From contig CAWDBL010000021.1 in NCBI GenBank assembly GCA_963800505.1, positions 1-64,000 of the forward strand: a DNA stretch of 64,000 nt, written 5' to 3'. Of the stretch, positions 18,163 to 26,008 are shown in pieces. The position numbers and the translations under genes are program-made. Every line of letters starts with the position of its first letter. Position 1 is the first letter of the stretch. The notes under the pieces were generated by a model. That model did not search any database and was not told the origin of the DNA. It was given only the letters and a program-made list of their open reading frames with translations. Source of the DNA: Fodinibacter sp963800505 (GTDB lineage Bacteria; Actinomycetota; Actinomycetes; Actinomycetales; Dermatophilaceae).

Positions 18163-19164
18163 GTGACGACCGAGTGGATCGCCAAGAACCGGACGACCCT
18201 GATCGTCACGGTGGTCGTGCTCGTCGCGGCCTACGTCTTCTACTACGCCAAGAACGACATCGCCCCGAGCATGTACACCTCGGCCTGGGGCTACGCCATC
18301 CCACTCGTGCTGGCCGCCCTCGTCGGCGTCATCGGTGAGCGTTCGGGCGTGGTAAACATCGGCATCGAGGGCCAGATGCTGGTCGCGGCGTTCGCGGGTT
18401 TCTTCGCCGCCGCCTACAGCGGGTCGCTGATCGTGGGCGTGCTCGCCGGCGTCGGCAGCGGCCTGATCCTCGGCGGGTTCCTCGCCTGGACCACCGTGAA
18501 GTGGCGGATGGACCAGATCATCGCCGGTGTCGTGCTCAACATCATCGCCACCGGCATCACGTCGTTCTACTACAAGCCGGGCAAGCTGCTGCCGGGGCTG
18601 ATGCCGAGCTTCGACATCCCGCTGCTGTCGCAGATCCCGCTGTTCGGGCGGGTGTTCTTCACCGGCACCGGCGTCTTCGCGGTGCTCGCCATCCTCGCGG
18701 CGCTGGTCGTGCACTTCGGCCTGTTCCACACCCGGTGGGGCCTGCGCACCCGCTCGGTCGGCGAGTACCCGTCGGCGGCCGACACCGCCGGCATCAACGT
18801 CGAGCGGCTGCGGCTGATCAACGTCACCCTCGCGGGCTCGCTCGCCGGGTGTGCCGGCATCTACCTGTCGATGGACGCCTCGAGCTCGTTCGAGCGCAAC
18901 ATGGTCGCCGGCCGCGGCTTCCTCGCGCTGGCGATCATGATCATGGGCGCCTGGCGGCCGCTGCGGGCGTTCGTCATGGCGATCTTCTTCGGCTTCATCA
19001 ACGCCGTCGCCTCGCAGCTGCAGCAGAGCGGCAACATCGACGTCCCCCCGCAGCTCACCGGAACGCTGCCGTTCGTCGTGACGATCATCGTCCTGGCGGT
19101 CGCGGCCGGCCGGGTGAGGGCGCCCGGCGCCGTCGGACAGCCGTACATCAAGGGAGACGAGTGA
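18163..19164 (+). CDS. ABC transporter permease (BMP/nucleoside-type), subunit 2
   Basis: A 333-residue second permease of the same family: GERSGVVNIGIEGQMLVAAF, VVLNIIATGITSFYY and RSVGEYPSAADTAGINVERL mark the conserved regions. It pairs with the upstream permease to form the heterodimeric channel. GTG start directly after the preceding stop; its own stop overlaps the ATPase ATG, so the three genes are translationally coupled. Confidence 0.93.
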   Translation: MTTEWIAKNRTTLIVTVVVLVAAYVFYYAKNDIAPSMYTSAWGYAIPLVLAALVGVIGERSGVVNIGIEGQMLVAAFAGFFAAAYSGSLIVGVLAGVGSGLILGGFLAWTTVKWRMDQIIAGVVLNIIATGITSFYYKPGKLLPGLMPSFDIPLLSQIPLFGRVFFTGTGVFAVLAILAALVVHFGLFHTRWGLRTRSVGEYPSAADTAGINVERLRLINVTLAGSLAGCAGIYLSMDASSSFERNMVAGRGFLALAIMIMGAWRPLRAFVMAIFFGFINAVASQLQQSGNIDVPPQLTGTLPFVVTIIVLAVAAGRVRAPGAVGQPYIKGDE

Positions 19165-20807
19165 TGGCACAGGAGCCCGAGTACGACCCGACGCCGGTTC
19201 CCGGCGACACCCTGCCCGCGCACCTCCAGGCCATCGCCACGACCGATGCCGCGCGCGAGCTGCCGCCGGAGCAGTCCGGTTTCGGTGAGGGAGTCGTCGG
19301 CGAGGTGCTGCTCGACATCGAGGGCCTGTCGAAGAGCTTCGGCAGCGTCATGGCCAACCGCGACATCACCATGCACGTGCGGCGCGGCGAGATCGTCGCC
19401 CTGCTCGGTGAGAACGGCGCCGGCAAGTCGACCCTGGTCAACCAGATCTTCGGCCTCATCGCCCCCGACACGGGCACGGTGAGCGTGCGGGGGGACACGA
19501 CCCCGATCAAGGACCCGCGCGACGCCATCCGGCGAGGCATCGGCATGGTGCACCAGCACTTCCAGCTGGTGCCGGTGATGACCGTGGCCGAGAACCTGGT
19601 GCTCGGGCACGAGCCGACCAAGGCCGGCCAGGTGCTCGACATCGCCAGCGCCCGCGAGCTGGTGCGCACCCTGTCGGCCAAGCACGGCCTGCCCGTCGAC
19701 CCCGACACCGAGGTCGAGGACCTGCCGGTCGGCACCCAGCAGCGGGTCGAGATCCTCAAGGCGCTCTCGCGCCGGGTCGACCTGCTGATCCTCGACGAGC
19801 CGACCGCGGTGCTGACGCCGCAGGAGACCGACGAGCTGCTCGGCGTCATGAAGGAGCTCGCGGCCTCGGGCACCTCGATCGTCTTCATCACGCACAAGCT
19901 GCGCGAGGTGCTGGCCGTCTCCGACCGCGTCTACGTGCTGCGCCAGGGCGCGGTCGTCGGCGAGGTCGAGACGGCCACCACCGACGCGCGCAAGCTGGCC
20001 ACGATGATGGTCGGTCGCGAGGTCGTGCTGTCCATCGACAAGGCCGACGCCACTCCGGCCGAGACGGTGCTCACCATCACCGACCTGCACGTCAAGGACG
20101 ACCGCGACCTCGGTGCGGTCAACGGCTTCTCGCTCGAGGTGCGCGCCGGTGAGATCGTCGGCGTCGCCGGGGTGGAGGGCAACGGCCAGCGCGAGCTGGT
20201 CGAGGCCCTCGCCGGGATGCGCAAGGTGGTGTCGGGGCAGATGACGCTCGGCGACCTCGACCTCACCAAGGCCAACCCGCACCAGACCCACCACGCGGGC
20301 GTCGGCCACATCCCCGAGGACCGCGAGAAGCACGGGCTCGTCGCGGCCTACTCGATCGCCGACAACCTGGTGCTCAACGAGTTCGACCAGGCGCCCTACG
20401 CCAAGGGTGGGGTGCGCAACTTCGACGCCATCGTCGAGCACGCCGAGGGGGTGCGCGATGAGTTCGACATCCGCTCGTCGAGCGTGCACCAGAGCTCGGG
20501 GTCGCTGTCGGGTGGCAACAAGCAGAAGGTCGTCGTCGCCCGCGAGATGTCGTTCAAGCCGCGCCTGCTGATGGCCGCCCAGCCCACCCGTGGTGTCGAC
20601 GTCGGCTCGATCGAGTTCATCCACCGCCGCATCGTCGACGCGCGCGACGCCGGTGCCGCGGTGCTGCTCGTGTCGGCCGAGCTCGACGAGATCCTGTCGC
20701 TGTCGGACCGGATCGCGGTCGTGCACGGCGGCAAGGTCGTGGCCGAGATGCCGGGCCGCGGCGCCGACCGCACCGAGATCGGCCGGCTGATGGCCGGCGA
20801 CCACTGA
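19164..20807 (+). CDS. ABC transporter ATP-binding protein, two fused nucleotide-binding domains
   Basis: A 547-residue ATPase. Domain 1 has Walker A LLGENGAGKST and Walker B LLILDEPTAVLTP. Domain 2 has a degenerate P-loop (GVEGNGQREL), signature SGGNKQK and QPTRGVDVGS, normal for this sugar/nucleoside importer class (YufO/RbsA-like). A ~50-residue N-terminal extension before LLDIEGLSKSFGSVMANRD is longer than usual. AGGGAGA precedes the ATG. The 3' end runs into a 14-bp tandem repeat. Confidence 0.94.
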   Translation: MAQEPEYDPTPVPGDTLPAHLQAIATTDAARELPPEQSGFGEGVVGEVLLDIEGLSKSFGSVMANRDITMHVRRGEIVALLGENGAGKSTLVNQIFGLIAPDTGTVSVRGDTTPIKDPRDAIRRGIGMVHQHFQLVPVMTVAENLVLGHEPTKAGQVLDIASARELVRTLSAKHGLPVDPDTEVEDLPVGTQQRVEILKALSRRVDLLILDEPTAVLTPQETDELLGVMKELAASGTSIVFITHKLREVLAVSDRVYVLRQGAVVGEVETATTDARKLATMMVGREVVLSIDKADATPAETVLTITDLHVKDDRDLGAVNGFSLEVRAGEIVGVAGVEGNGQRELVEALAGMRKVVSGQMTLGDLDLTKANPHQTHHAGVGHIPEDREKHGLVAAYSIADNLVLNEFDQAPYAKGGVRNFDAIVEHAEGVRDEFDIRSSSVHQSSGSLSGGNKQKVVVAREMSFKPRLLMAAQPTRGVDVGSIEFIHRRIVDARDAGAAVLLVSAELDEILSLSDRIAVVHGGKVVAEMPGRGADRTEIGRLMAGDH

Positions 20808-20883
20808 CCGGCAGGCACTGCCCGGCAACCACTGACCGGCAACCACTGCCCGGCGACCACTGACCGGCAACCACGCACCGGAT
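20800..20883. repeat. 14-bp tandem repeat, six units, spanning the ATPase stop codon
   Basis: Six successive 14-base units built on ACCACTGACCGGCA; units 2 and 4 have CC for AC in the middle and the last is diverged. The first unit contains the TGA stop (20805–20807) of the ATPase gene, so expansion stays non-coding. Confidence 0.88.
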
Positions 20884-20912
20884 GCCGCGAGCGGCACCAC
20901 CGCTGTACCGAG

Positions 20913-20972
20913 ATCGACCAATAGGTCACTCCAGGGACGACAGCCCGTCCCCCGAGTGACCTATTGGTCGAT
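20913..20972. repeat. 19-bp perfect inverted repeat with core GTGACCTATTGGTCGAT (copies A and B)
   Basis: ATCGACCAATAGGTCACTC (20913–20931) and its exact complement (20954–20972) are separated by 22 bases. The core contains the smaller palindrome GACC-TATT-GGTC. The unit recurs at 21505 and 21559. Confidence 0.9.
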
Positions 20973-21170
20973 GTGGGGACGCCAGTCACGATCAGCTGCC
21001 ATGGCGTCTGGCCAAGTGGACCGGGACCTGACCCGGCCTACCGCCTGGCAAGTGGAGTGATCGGCGCCTCCACCGCGCCGTAGGCCAAGCCAGGTCGGAG
21101 GAGGGCCACCTGCCATCGTCGGCAACCGGATGCCGTCGGCTCGGTTTCGCTCCTGCCTCGGGCTCGCTCT

Positions 21171-21300
21171 CGGCGCGGGTCGTTGCTCCCGGCGCGGGTC
21201 GTTGCTCCCGGCTCGGGTCCGTACTCCCGGCTCGGGTGCGCTGCTGCAGCAGCACACATCTGGACTAACGACACACATTGGGAGCAACGACCCGAGCCGG
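21171..21300. repeat. 19-bp tandem repeat (four copies) with an inverted fifth copy
   Basis: Four 19-base units (CGGCGCGGGTCGTTGCTCC, repeated, then two diverged) fill 21171–21246. The complement of the unit, GGGAGCAACGACCCGAGCCGG, lies at 21280–21300, so the stretch can fold into a long hairpin. No gene is present. Confidence 0.85.
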
Positions 21301-21370
21301 CCAGAGCCGCAGCCGGCCACAGCTGGAGGAGCGGAGCGGTGGGATGCCGTGGGCGCGCCGATGGACGGGT

Positions 21371-21478
21371 CTGGCGGCGGGTCCCACGCTCTGCGTGGGC
21401 GCGCCGAGTGCGCGCAGCGCGCGAGGTGCGGATGGTCAACGGCCGCCCACGGCATCCCACCGCGCAGCGGGCAGGCGA
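21371..21478. repeat. Dispersed hairpin repeat, intergenic (copy 2)
   Basis: Same family as the insert in mtaD: CCCACGC-TCT-GCGTGGG hairpin at 21383–21399 followed by the shared GTGCGGATGGTC and CGCGCAGCGGGCAGGCG. Non-coding here. Confidence 0.85.
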
Positions 21479-21496
21479 AGCGCGACCAAGCCGGGC

Positions 21497-21575
21497 GTCC
21501 CCGAAGTGACCTATTGGTCGATCCGGGGACACCCGGCCCGCCGGATGCCGACCCTGCTGTGACCTATTGGTCGAT
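21497..21575. repeat. GTGACCTATTGGTCGAT repeat, copies C and D
   Basis: Copy C (21505–21522) is bracketed by a GTCCCCG/CGGGGAC stem (21497–21530). Copy D (21559–21575) is followed by GTGGGGACAC, as is copy B. They lie 75–155 bases upstream of the ferredoxin reductase gene, in the same orientation as that gene. Confidence 0.88.
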
Positions 21576-21606
21576 GTGGGGACACGCCCGAGCAAGGGCA
21601 GGCTTG

Positions 21607-21651
21607 GTTACGGTTTCGTAAGTTACGTTTGCGTAGGTTACGCTGGCGTAC
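21607..21651 (+). promoter_or_regulatory. Triple operator (TACG-N4-CGTA, period 15) and -10 of the desaturase operon
   Basis: Three 15-bp units (GTTACGGTTTCGTAA, GTTACGTTTGCGTAG, GTTACGCTGGCGTAC), each an inverted repeat TACG-N4-CGTA, run directly up to the GTG at 21652. TACGCT (TANNNT) at 21639–21644 would start transcription at that GTG. Tandem sites over the start point suit a TetR-type repressor; the regulator is not in the window. Confidence 0.7.
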
Positions 21652-22827
21652 GTGAGCGCATCCACCGTGACCCGACCGACCCCGCCCGCCGTGCACCCGC
21701 CGGCCGCGCCGTCGCGCCCGCGCGTCGGAGCCCACGCCCCCGGTCCGCTCGGGGGCGTGTTCCGTGGTGCCCGCAAGGTCGCCGAGGCCCTGGCCACCCC
21801 CCTCGTGCCGAGCGACTACCTCGACCTGATCGACCCGCTGCGCTCCGGCGCCGACCTGCGCGGCCGCGTCGTCGAGGTGCGCCCCGAGACCGCGGATGCC
21901 GTGACGGTCGTCATCCGCCCCGGCCGCGGCTGGCTCGGGCACGTGCCCGGGCAGTACATCCGCATCGGCATCGACATCGACGGCGTGCGCCACTGGCGCG
22001 CCTACAGTCTCACCCACCGCGCCGACGGCACGGCCGCGGCCGGCATCCCGGCGGGGTGCATCGCGATCACCACCAAGGCGATCCCCGACGGCAAGGTCTC
22101 CACCCACCTCGTGCGAGCGACCGCCCCCGGCACCCTGGTCATGCTCGACCAGGCCACCGGCGACTTCACCCTGCCCAGCCCGGCACCCGCCAAGGTGCTC
22201 TTCCTCACCGCCGGCAGCGGCATCACCCCGGTGATGGGCATGCTGCGCAACTCCCTCGACGAGCTGCCCGACGTCGCCCACCTGCACTGCGCCCCCACGG
22301 CATCCGACGTCATCTTCGCGAGCGAGCTGCGGTCGTATGCCGGCAGCGGTCGCCTCGCGCTCAGCCTCAACCTCGACGACGAGCACGGCGTGCTCGACCT
22401 GGCGCGGCTCGACGCCCTGGTGCCCGACTGGCGCGAGCGCGAGACCTGGACGTGCGGCCCCACCGGCCTGCTCGACGCCGCCGAGGCGCACTGGGCGCGG
22501 GCCGGCATCGCCGACCAGCTGCACACCGAACGCTTCCGGCCCACCGTGGTCGAGCCCGGGGAGGGTGGCGAGATCACCTTCCTCAACAGCAGCATCACCG
22601 TCGACGCCGACGGTGGCACCCCGATCCTCGACGCCGGCGAAGAGGCCGGCGTCCTCATGCCGAGCGGATGCCGGATGGGCATCTGCTTCGGCTGCGTCGT
22701 CACCATGCGACAGGGTGCCGTGCGCGACCTGCGCACCGGTGACGTCACCGTCGTCGAGCCCGGCGACGAGCTGCCCGTGCAGACCTGCATCAACGCCGTT
22801 GCCGGCTCCTGCGACATCGAGCTCTGA
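21652..22827 (+). CDS. Ferredoxin reductase with C-terminal [2Fe-2S] domain, desaturase electron donor
   Basis: A 391-residue fusion of an FNR-type FAD/NAD(P)H domain and a plant-type ferredoxin. The FAD site is HWRAYSLTHR, the nicotinamide-nucleotide site LFLTAGSGITPVMGML, TWTCGPTGLL closes the reductase, and the iron-sulfur cysteines are in SGCRMGICFGCVVTM plus a later Cys (PVQTCINAV). It resembles mycobacterial Rv3230c, the partner of desaturase DesA3, which matches the desaturase 46 bases downstream. No Shine-Dalgarno; the GTG abuts the operator array, suggesting a leaderless mRNA. Confidence 0.93.
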   Translation: MSASTVTRPTPPAVHPPAAPSRPRVGAHAPGPLGGVFRGARKVAEALATPLVPSDYLDLIDPLRSGADLRGRVVEVRPETADAVTVVIRPGRGWLGHVPGQYIRIGIDIDGVRHWRAYSLTHRADGTAAAGIPAGCIAITTKAIPDGKVSTHLVRATAPGTLVMLDQATGDFTLPSPAPAKVLFLTAGSGITPVMGMLRNSLDELPDVAHLHCAPTASDVIFASELRSYAGSGRLALSLNLDDEHGVLDLARLDALVPDWRERETWTCGPTGLLDAAEAHWARAGIADQLHTERFRPTVVEPGEGGEITFLNSSITVDADGGTPILDAGEEAGVLMPSGCRMGICFGCVVTMRQGAVRDLRTGDVTVVEPGDELPVQTCINAVAGSCDIEL

Positions 22828-22873
22828 ACCACCCCGCCCCGCCCGCCCGCGAGAGACCCGGAAGGACCTCCAC

Positions 22874-24205
22874 ATGACCCTCGCCCCCGAGCGCAGCACG
22901 ATCTCCCCCACCTCCCCGCACCGCGTCGCCGCCGACCACGCGTCGACCAAGCCGCACGGCATCAACCCGCGCCTGTCCGTCACCAGCGCGACCCCGCGCC
23001 CCCAGCGCCCGGCGTTGAAGAAGTCGGGCCGCCCCAACCCCGCCGCCCACCTCAGCAACGAGCAGATCGAGGGCATCGGCCACGAGCTCGACGCCCTGCG
23101 CAAGGAGGTCATGGACAGCCGCGGCGCCCGTGACGCCGCCTACATCCGCAAGGTCATCAAGGTCCAGCGCTACCTCGAGATGGCCAGCCGGGCGACCCTG
23201 CTGTTCTCGGGCGTCAAGGTCAAGGGCATCCGCCCGGCCTGGTGGCTCGGCACGGCCGGCCTGTCGGTGGCCAAGATCCTCGAGAACATGGAGATCGGCC
23301 ACAACGTCATGCACGGCCAGTGGGACTGGATGCGTGACCCGAAGATCCACTCGACCGCGTGGGAGTGGGACAACGCCTCCCCGTCGAGCCAGTGGAAGCA
23401 CAGCCACAACGAGATCCACCACACCTTCACGAACGTGCTCGGCCGCGACAACGACCTCGGCTACGGCATCCTGCGGGTCGACGAGGACCAGCGGTGGAGC
23501 CTGTTCTTCCTGTTCCAGCCGATCTGGCACGTGGGCAACGCCCTGCTCTTCGAGTACTCCATCGCGGCCTACGACCTCGAGCTCGGCGGCTACCTCGCCA
23601 AGAAGAACCGGATGAGCGAGGAGGAGAAGGCGACGTTCCGCGCGAACGCGAAGGAGGTCGGCGCGAAGATCAAGCGCCAGGCCACCAAGGACTACCTCGT
23701 GCACCCGGCCCTGTCGCTGGCCACCGGCTCGGCCCGCACCACGCTCACGGCCAACATCGTCGCCAACCTGGTGCGCAACATGTGGACCAACACGGTCATC
23801 ATCTGCGGCCACTTCCCGCCCGGCATCGAGACCTTCGAGAAGACCTCGATCGACGGCGAGACCCGTGGCGAGTGGTACGTGCGCCAGATGCTCGGCTCGG
23901 GCAACATCAGCGGCTCGCCGGCCATGCACGTGATGACCGGCAACCTCAGCCACCAGATCGAGCACCACCTCTTCCCCGACATGCCGAGCAACCGCTACCG
24001 CGAGATCGCCCCGCGCATCCGCGACCTCATGGAGCGGCACGACCTGCCCTACGTCTCCGGCTCGCTGGGCAAGCAGGCGGCCTCGGTGTACTGGAAGGTC
24101 GTGCAGCTGTCGCTGCCCAACAAGGTCGAGGGTCGTCGCCGCCGCGACGTCGTGCGCCTCGCCGCGAAGAAGGCCTGGCGCAAGAAGTCGCTCGACCGCT
24201 TCTGA
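22874..24205 (+). CDS. Membrane fatty acid (stearoyl-CoA-type) desaturase
   Basis: A 443-residue di-iron acyl-CoA or acyl-lipid desaturase that introduces a double bond into fatty acids and so adjusts membrane fluidity. The three histidine clusters are clear: GHNVMHGQWDW, HSHNEIHHTF and HQIEHHLFPDMP. Hydrophobic segments flank them. GAAGGA lies eight bases before the ATG. It follows the ferredoxin reductase by 46 bases and is almost certainly co-transcribed under the triple operator. Length is typical of the DesA3 group. Confidence 0.95.
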   Translation: MTLAPERSTISPTSPHRVAADHASTKPHGINPRLSVTSATPRPQRPALKKSGRPNPAAHLSNEQIEGIGHELDALRKEVMDSRGARDAAYIRKVIKVQRYLEMASRATLLFSGVKVKGIRPAWWLGTAGLSVAKILENMEIGHNVMHGQWDWMRDPKIHSTAWEWDNASPSSQWKHSHNEIHHTFTNVLGRDNDLGYGILRVDEDQRWSLFFLFQPIWHVGNALLFEYSIAAYDLELGGYLAKKNRMSEEEKATFRANAKEVGAKIKRQATKDYLVHPALSLATGSARTTLTANIVANLVRNMWTNTVIICGHFPPGIETFEKTSIDGETRGEWYVRQMLGSGNISGSPAMHVMTGNLSHQIEHHLFPDMPSNRYREIAPRIRDLMERHDLPYVSGSLGKQAASVYWKVVQLSLPNKVEGRRRRDVVRLAAKKAWRKKSLDRF

Positions 24206-24240
24206 GGGTTGGCTGAACGGCCGATCCCGAACCGCACCCG

Positions 24241-24281
24241 GAACCCCTGCCCCGTCGCTACCCTTGACGGCGCAGGGGTTC
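24241..24281 (+). terminator. Terminator hairpin after the desaturase operon
   Basis: GAACCCCTGC pairs with GCAGGGGTTC, and CCGTC with GACGG inside the loop. The rest of the 367-base gap (24206–24572) shows low-complexity GC-rich sequence with no convincing gene. Confidence 0.6.
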
Positions 24282-24572
24282 TCGTCGTCAAGAGGTCCTG
24301 ATGGGCACGACCCCGCACCGCGGGCCGGGCGTTGCTCGCCACTGCCGGCCCGCGCCGGCCATCGTCGCCCCGGCTCAGGCCCGCACCACCCCTTTCCGGA
24401 TGCCGGTGAGCCCCACCCGCGCGGTCCTCGACCAGCCGGCGACCGCCGTGACCCCGCTGGGGGCAGCCACGACGGCCGCCGGCGCCGGACACCCGGCACC
24501 CGTCACCGCACGAGGGCGCCGCTCTCGCCGTACCGCGACCGGGCACCCTCGCCCCTGAAGGAAGGTTTCCCC

Positions 24573-25061
24573 ATGTCCACCTCGTCCGCGCGCACCAGCC
24601 TCACCCGCGCCGCCATCGGCCTGGCCGTCGCCGCGCCGCTCGCCCTGGCCACCGCCCCACCGGCGAGTGCGGCCACGAATGCCGAGATGGCTCGGCAGGT
24701 CATCACCCTGGTCAACCGCGAGCGGGCGAAGGTCAAGTGCTCCCCGCTGCGCATCGGCACGGCGCTGGGCAAGGCCGCGCAGCTGCACAGCGCCGACATG
24801 GCGAAGTACAGCTACTTCAGCCACACCTCGCGGGACGGCCGCTCGCCGTGGCAGCGGATCCGCGCCCAGAGGTACGCCTACGGGTCGGCCGAGAACATCG
24901 CCGCCGGCCAGCGCACCGCCGCGGCCGTCGTCACCGCGTGGATGAAGAGCACCGGGCACCGCAAGAACATCCTCAACTGCTCCAACAAGGCGATCGGGGT
25001 CGGCGTAGCGCGTGGCGGCTACTACGGCATCTACTGGACGCAGGACTTCGGCACCCGCTGA
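24573..25061 (+). CDS. Secreted CAP-domain (SCP/PR1) protein
   Basis: A 162-residue exported protein. Signal peptide to about residue 34 (ending ASAAT), then a compact CAP domain: ITLVNRERAKVKCSPL, the paired-histidine sites LHSADMAKYSYFSHTSRDG and AENIAAGQ, and STGHRKNILNC. The two cysteines probably form a disulfide. CAP proteins bind lipids or act in envelope defence; the role here is open. AAGGAAGG lies well placed before the ATG. Confidence 0.92.
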   Translation: MSTSSARTSLTRAAIGLAVAAPLALATAPPASAATNAEMARQVITLVNRERAKVKCSPLRIGTALGKAAQLHSADMAKYSYFSHTSRDGRSPWQRIRAQRYAYGSAENIAAGQRTAAAVVTAWMKSTGHRKNILNCSNKAIGVGVARGGYYGIYWTQDFGTR

Positions 25062-25167
25062 GCGCTCCCGCTGCACGCTCCGCCGCGCGTGAGAGCATGC
25101 AGCGGGCCGCCCGCTCGGGCGACGCTCGACCGACCGCGCTGCGGCGCCGACCAGGTGAGGCGCGCTC

Positions 25168-25923
25168 ATGGAGGTGCTCGGCGGCAGTCTCGGCGCCGCC
25201 GCCCTGATGGCGGTGGCAGCGCTGATCATCGGCTACTCCAAGACGGCGCTGGGCGGCCTGGCCGTCATCGCCGTCGCCATCTTCGCCACCGTGCTGCCCG
25301 CCAAGCAGTCGACCGCGGCGATCCTCGCCATCCTCATCGTCGGCGACGTCGTCGCCTGCTGGCACTACCGCCACGACGCCGACTGGTCGCTCATCAAGCG
25401 ACTGCTGCCGGCCGTCGTGCCGGGGCTCGTGGTCGGGGCGCTGTTCCTGCGGGCCGTCGACGACTCCACCCTGCGCCGGTCGATCGGTGCCGTCCTGCTG
25501 GCGCTCGTGCTGCTCCAGCTGTGGGTCAAGTGGCGCGGCGACTCCGACGCGCCGTCGACGGTGCACGAGCGCCGGGCCGCGTCGTGGACCGCCGGCACCG
25601 GCGTCGGGTTCGCCACGATGACCGCCAACGCGGCGGGCGCGGTGATGACGCTCTACCTGTCGGCGTCCGGCATCGACAAGCGCCGCTTCGTCGGCACCAA
25701 CGCGTGGTTCTTCCTCATCGTCAACCTCGTGAAGGTGCCGTTCTCGATCGCGCTCGGCCTGATGCACCCGGTGGATGCCGTGCGCGCCCTCGTGCTCGCG
25801 CCCCTCGTGCTGTTCGGCGGGCTGCTCGGCTACGCCACCGTGCAGCGGATCAGCCAGCGCCGCTTCGACCTCGCCGTGCTGGCCGCCTCGGCCTTCGCCG
25901 CCGCAGCGCTGCTCCTGGTCTGA
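25168..25923 (+). CDS. TauE/SafE family permease
   Basis: A 251-residue polytopic protein with about seven to eight helices and the duplicated family motif: GYSKTALGGLAVIAVA in the first half and ATMTANAAGAVMTLYLSASG in the second. TauE/SafE proteins export sulfite, sulfoacetate or related anions; the substrate here is not known. It stands alone and converges on the inositol operon; no terminator is obvious in the 85-base gap. Confidence 0.88.
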   Translation: MEVLGGSLGAAALMAVAALIIGYSKTALGGLAVIAVAIFATVLPAKQSTAAILAILIVGDVVACWHYRHDADWSLIKRLLPAVVPGLVVGALFLRAVDDSTLRRSIGAVLLALVLLQLWVKWRGDSDAPSTVHERRAASWTAGTGVGFATMTANAAGAVMTLYLSASGIDKRRFVGTNAWFFLIVNLVKVPFSIALGLMHPVDAVRALVLAPLVLFGGLLGYATVQRISQRRFDLAVLAASAFAAAALLLV

Positions 25924-26008
25924 GCACCCCCCTCCCGACTGGTTGCGGACCTCCCACCTCCCTGGGGAGAAGATCCGCACCGGGCCGGCGGGCTCGCGCG
26001 CCGGTGCG

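Noticed and set aside
21130..21621. Possible 163-codon gene in the repeat-rich gap
   Set aside because: It runs through tandem and dispersed repeats, and its translation has no recognisable domain; it is open only because of base composition.
24301..24558. Short 85-codon frame before the CAP-domain gene
   Set aside because: ATG has a weak AAGAGG upstream but the product is Ala/Pro/Thr/Arg-rich without structure; treated as non-coding.
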